Source of the DNA: JAGQYH01 sp041393015
GTDB lineage: Bacteria; Bacteroidota; Bacteroidia; Chitinophagales; JADIYW01
Length of the DNA: 64,000 bases
Direction of reading: 5' to 3'
Assembly (NCBI GenBank): GCA_041393015.1
Contig: JAWKKV010000004.1
Location: 186,001 to 250,000, forward strand
The translations under genes and the position numbers were made by a program. This document shows positions 63,054 to 64,000 of this stretch, piece after piece; position 1 is the stretch's first letter; each line of letters opens with the position of its first letter. A model generated the notes under the pieces. That model was given only the letters and a program-made list of their open reading frames with translations. It searched no databases and was not told where the DNA came from.

Positions 63054-64000
63054 ATGATATTAAAGAATATAAATAGATGTAAACGAGTAGGGCTTTTAAT
63101 CTTACTCGTTTCTTTTTTTGTTGCCTGTAGTGATGATGCGCCAATTGAAGAAATGCCACTAACTACATTTCAATTTAAAGAAACACTTTCTGAGTATGGT
63201 TTTTTTAGTGGAAATTTAAAGAATTTATCGCCAACTGATAATGTGCACAAATATGAGTTATCTACGCCATTATTTTCAGATTACACACTTAAAGATAGAT
63301 TTATCTATTTACCCGATAACAAGACCATTGGTTATAAAGCAGCGGGTATAGTCGATTTTCCTCTTGGAACGATTATCATTAAAAATTTCTCTTCATTAGA
63401 TGATAATGATAATCCCTTACGGATAGAAACTAGATTGCTGGTATTAGATCCATTTGATAGTGAGTGGAAAGTAATGGCATATTTATGGAACGCTCAGCAA
63501 ACGGAAGCAACGAAGCTTATCACTGGAAAAAATGTTTCTATAAAGGTGAAGAATGATTCTGGGGTAAGTTTAACGACTAATTACCGAGTGCCTAATACGA
63601 ATGACTGTAAAAGATGTCATGTAAAGAATGGTGTTTTAACGCCAATCGGTCCCAAGATTAGAGCCATGAATTTTAAACCACAAGGAGAAAATGAAACGCA
63701 ATTAGTTAAATGGAGTAATCAAGGCATATTAACAGGATTGCCAAGCAGTGGAGTTCCTGTGTTGCCTAATTGGTTAGACGATACCAATTTTACCTTAGAG
63801 GAAAGAGCGAGGGCTTATTTAGATGAAAATTGTGCCCATTGCCATACGCAAGGTGGAGATGCTTTCAATACCGGATTGTTTTTAGAATATGAGCAAACGG
63901 ATACCACGAAATTGGGTTACTTTAAAACACCTGTTTCTGCAGGACCAGGCGCAGGAAATTTAAATTATGATATTGTACCGGGCAATGCAGACGAATCAAT
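63054..64000 (+). CDS. di-heme c-type cytochrome lipoprotein (HNE_0200/SO2930 family), partial
   Basis: The gene starts at ATG 63054 and runs off the window. The lipobox is FFVACSDD. Two heme sites are in view: CKRCH in TNDCKRCHVKNGVLTPIG and CAHCH in DENCAHCHTQGGDAFN. The N-terminal part (STPLFSDYTLKDRFIYLPDN) matches the TIGR03806-like family that pairs with beta-helix proteins. It is exported and probably surface-bound. It directly follows the beta-helix gene, forming the known pair; the C-terminus is missing at the window edge. Confidence 0.87.
   Translation, partial: MILKNINRCKRVGLLILLVSFFVACSDDAPIEEMPLTTFQFKETLSEYGFFSGNLKNLSPTDNVHKYELSTPLFSDYTLKDRFIYLPDNKTIGYKAAGIVDFPLGTIIIKNFSSLDDNDNPLRIETRLLVLDPFDSEWKVMAYLWNAQQTEATKLITGKNVSIKVKNDSGVSLTTNYRVPNTNDCKRCHVKNGVLTPIGPKIRAMNFKPQGENETQLVKWSNQGILTGLPSSGVPVLPNWLDDTNFTLEERARAYLDENCAHCHTQGGDAFNTGLFLEYEQTDTTKLGYFKTPVSAGPGAGNLNYDIVPGNADES

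Noticed and set aside
1..64000. Search for phage, insertion sequences, CRISPR arrays or toxin-antitoxin defence genes
   Set aside because: None seen. Repeats present are short, intergenic and non-coding.

Overview
The window reads as a stretch of a Bacteroidota (Bacteroidetes) chromosome. It is AT-rich. It carries type IX secretion (T9SS) components and cargo tails (PorU/PorV-like pair, PorP/SprF, type A and type B C-terminal sorting domains), SusC/HmuR-style TonB-dependent receptors with CarboxypepD-like N-termini, a LytS/LytTR two-component pair, and Bacteroidetes-type promoters (TTG, about 20 nt, TAnnTTTG). Shine-Dalgarno-like sites are not evident. I cannot place it below phylum with confidence; an environmental Saprospiria, Chitinophagia or Flavobacteriia-like lineage would fit. 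No phage, IS element, CRISPR array or rRNA operon is visible.

Layout. 1-8 kb: a clipped gene end, a polytopic membrane protein, and a very large gingipain-fold protease (PorU2-like) overlapping a PorV-like barrel gene. 8-15.3 kb: housekeeping genes (tyrS, pabB-type chorismate enzyme, purA, a Fur-family regulator, bifunctional RelA/SpoT). 15.5 kb: tRNA-Leu(TAG) with a strong terminator. 15.8-27 kb: an iron/heme block on the minus strand made of two operons. The first is TonB receptor, HmuY, HmuT, HmuU, HmuV, HmuS and a broken small CxxC gene. The second is imelysin, di-heme oxidoreductase and imelysin. The two operons start from promoter regions that are recognisable copies of each other. 27-38 kb: a cysteine-rich lipoprotein, an outer-membrane receptor, a LytS/LytTR pair with an MDR reductase, then tig-clpP-clpX and a superoxide dismutase. 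38-46 kb: thioesterase, secreted PGRP/amidase, lipase-like hydrolase, fatty acid desaturase, ABC-F ATPase, chalcone-isomerase-like protein, tRNA-Glu(TTC). 46-52 kb: a small secreted protein and a PKD-rich adhesin-like T9SS type B cargo followed by its PorP/SprF-like partner. 52-64 kb: gap-pgk, an acetyltransferase, a long FabG plus MaoC pair, TPR protein, DUF374 acyltransferase, SDR, an unannotated small Cys-rich basic ORF, TonB, and at the right edge a beta-helix lipoprotein paired with a di-heme cytochrome lipoprotein.

How genes work together. The heme block is a complete route: outer-membrane receptor with HmuY hemophore, TonB (a copy lies at 60.8 kb), periplasmic HmuT, HmuUV importer and HmuS. 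The imelysin/di-heme group is probably a second iron-linked surface or periplasmic system under the same control. The PorU2/PorV2, PorP/SprF, amidase and PKD proteins belong to T9SS export and surface anchoring. Long FabG and MaoC form two consecutive steps of a reductive acyl cycle.

The intergenic DNA is notable: several arrays of 7-nt units of about four copies (both sides of fur, before tonB, after the ABC-F gene), a 48-bp perfect palindrome after pgk with a decayed relative after tyrS, and other dispersed Bacteroidetes-style repeats.
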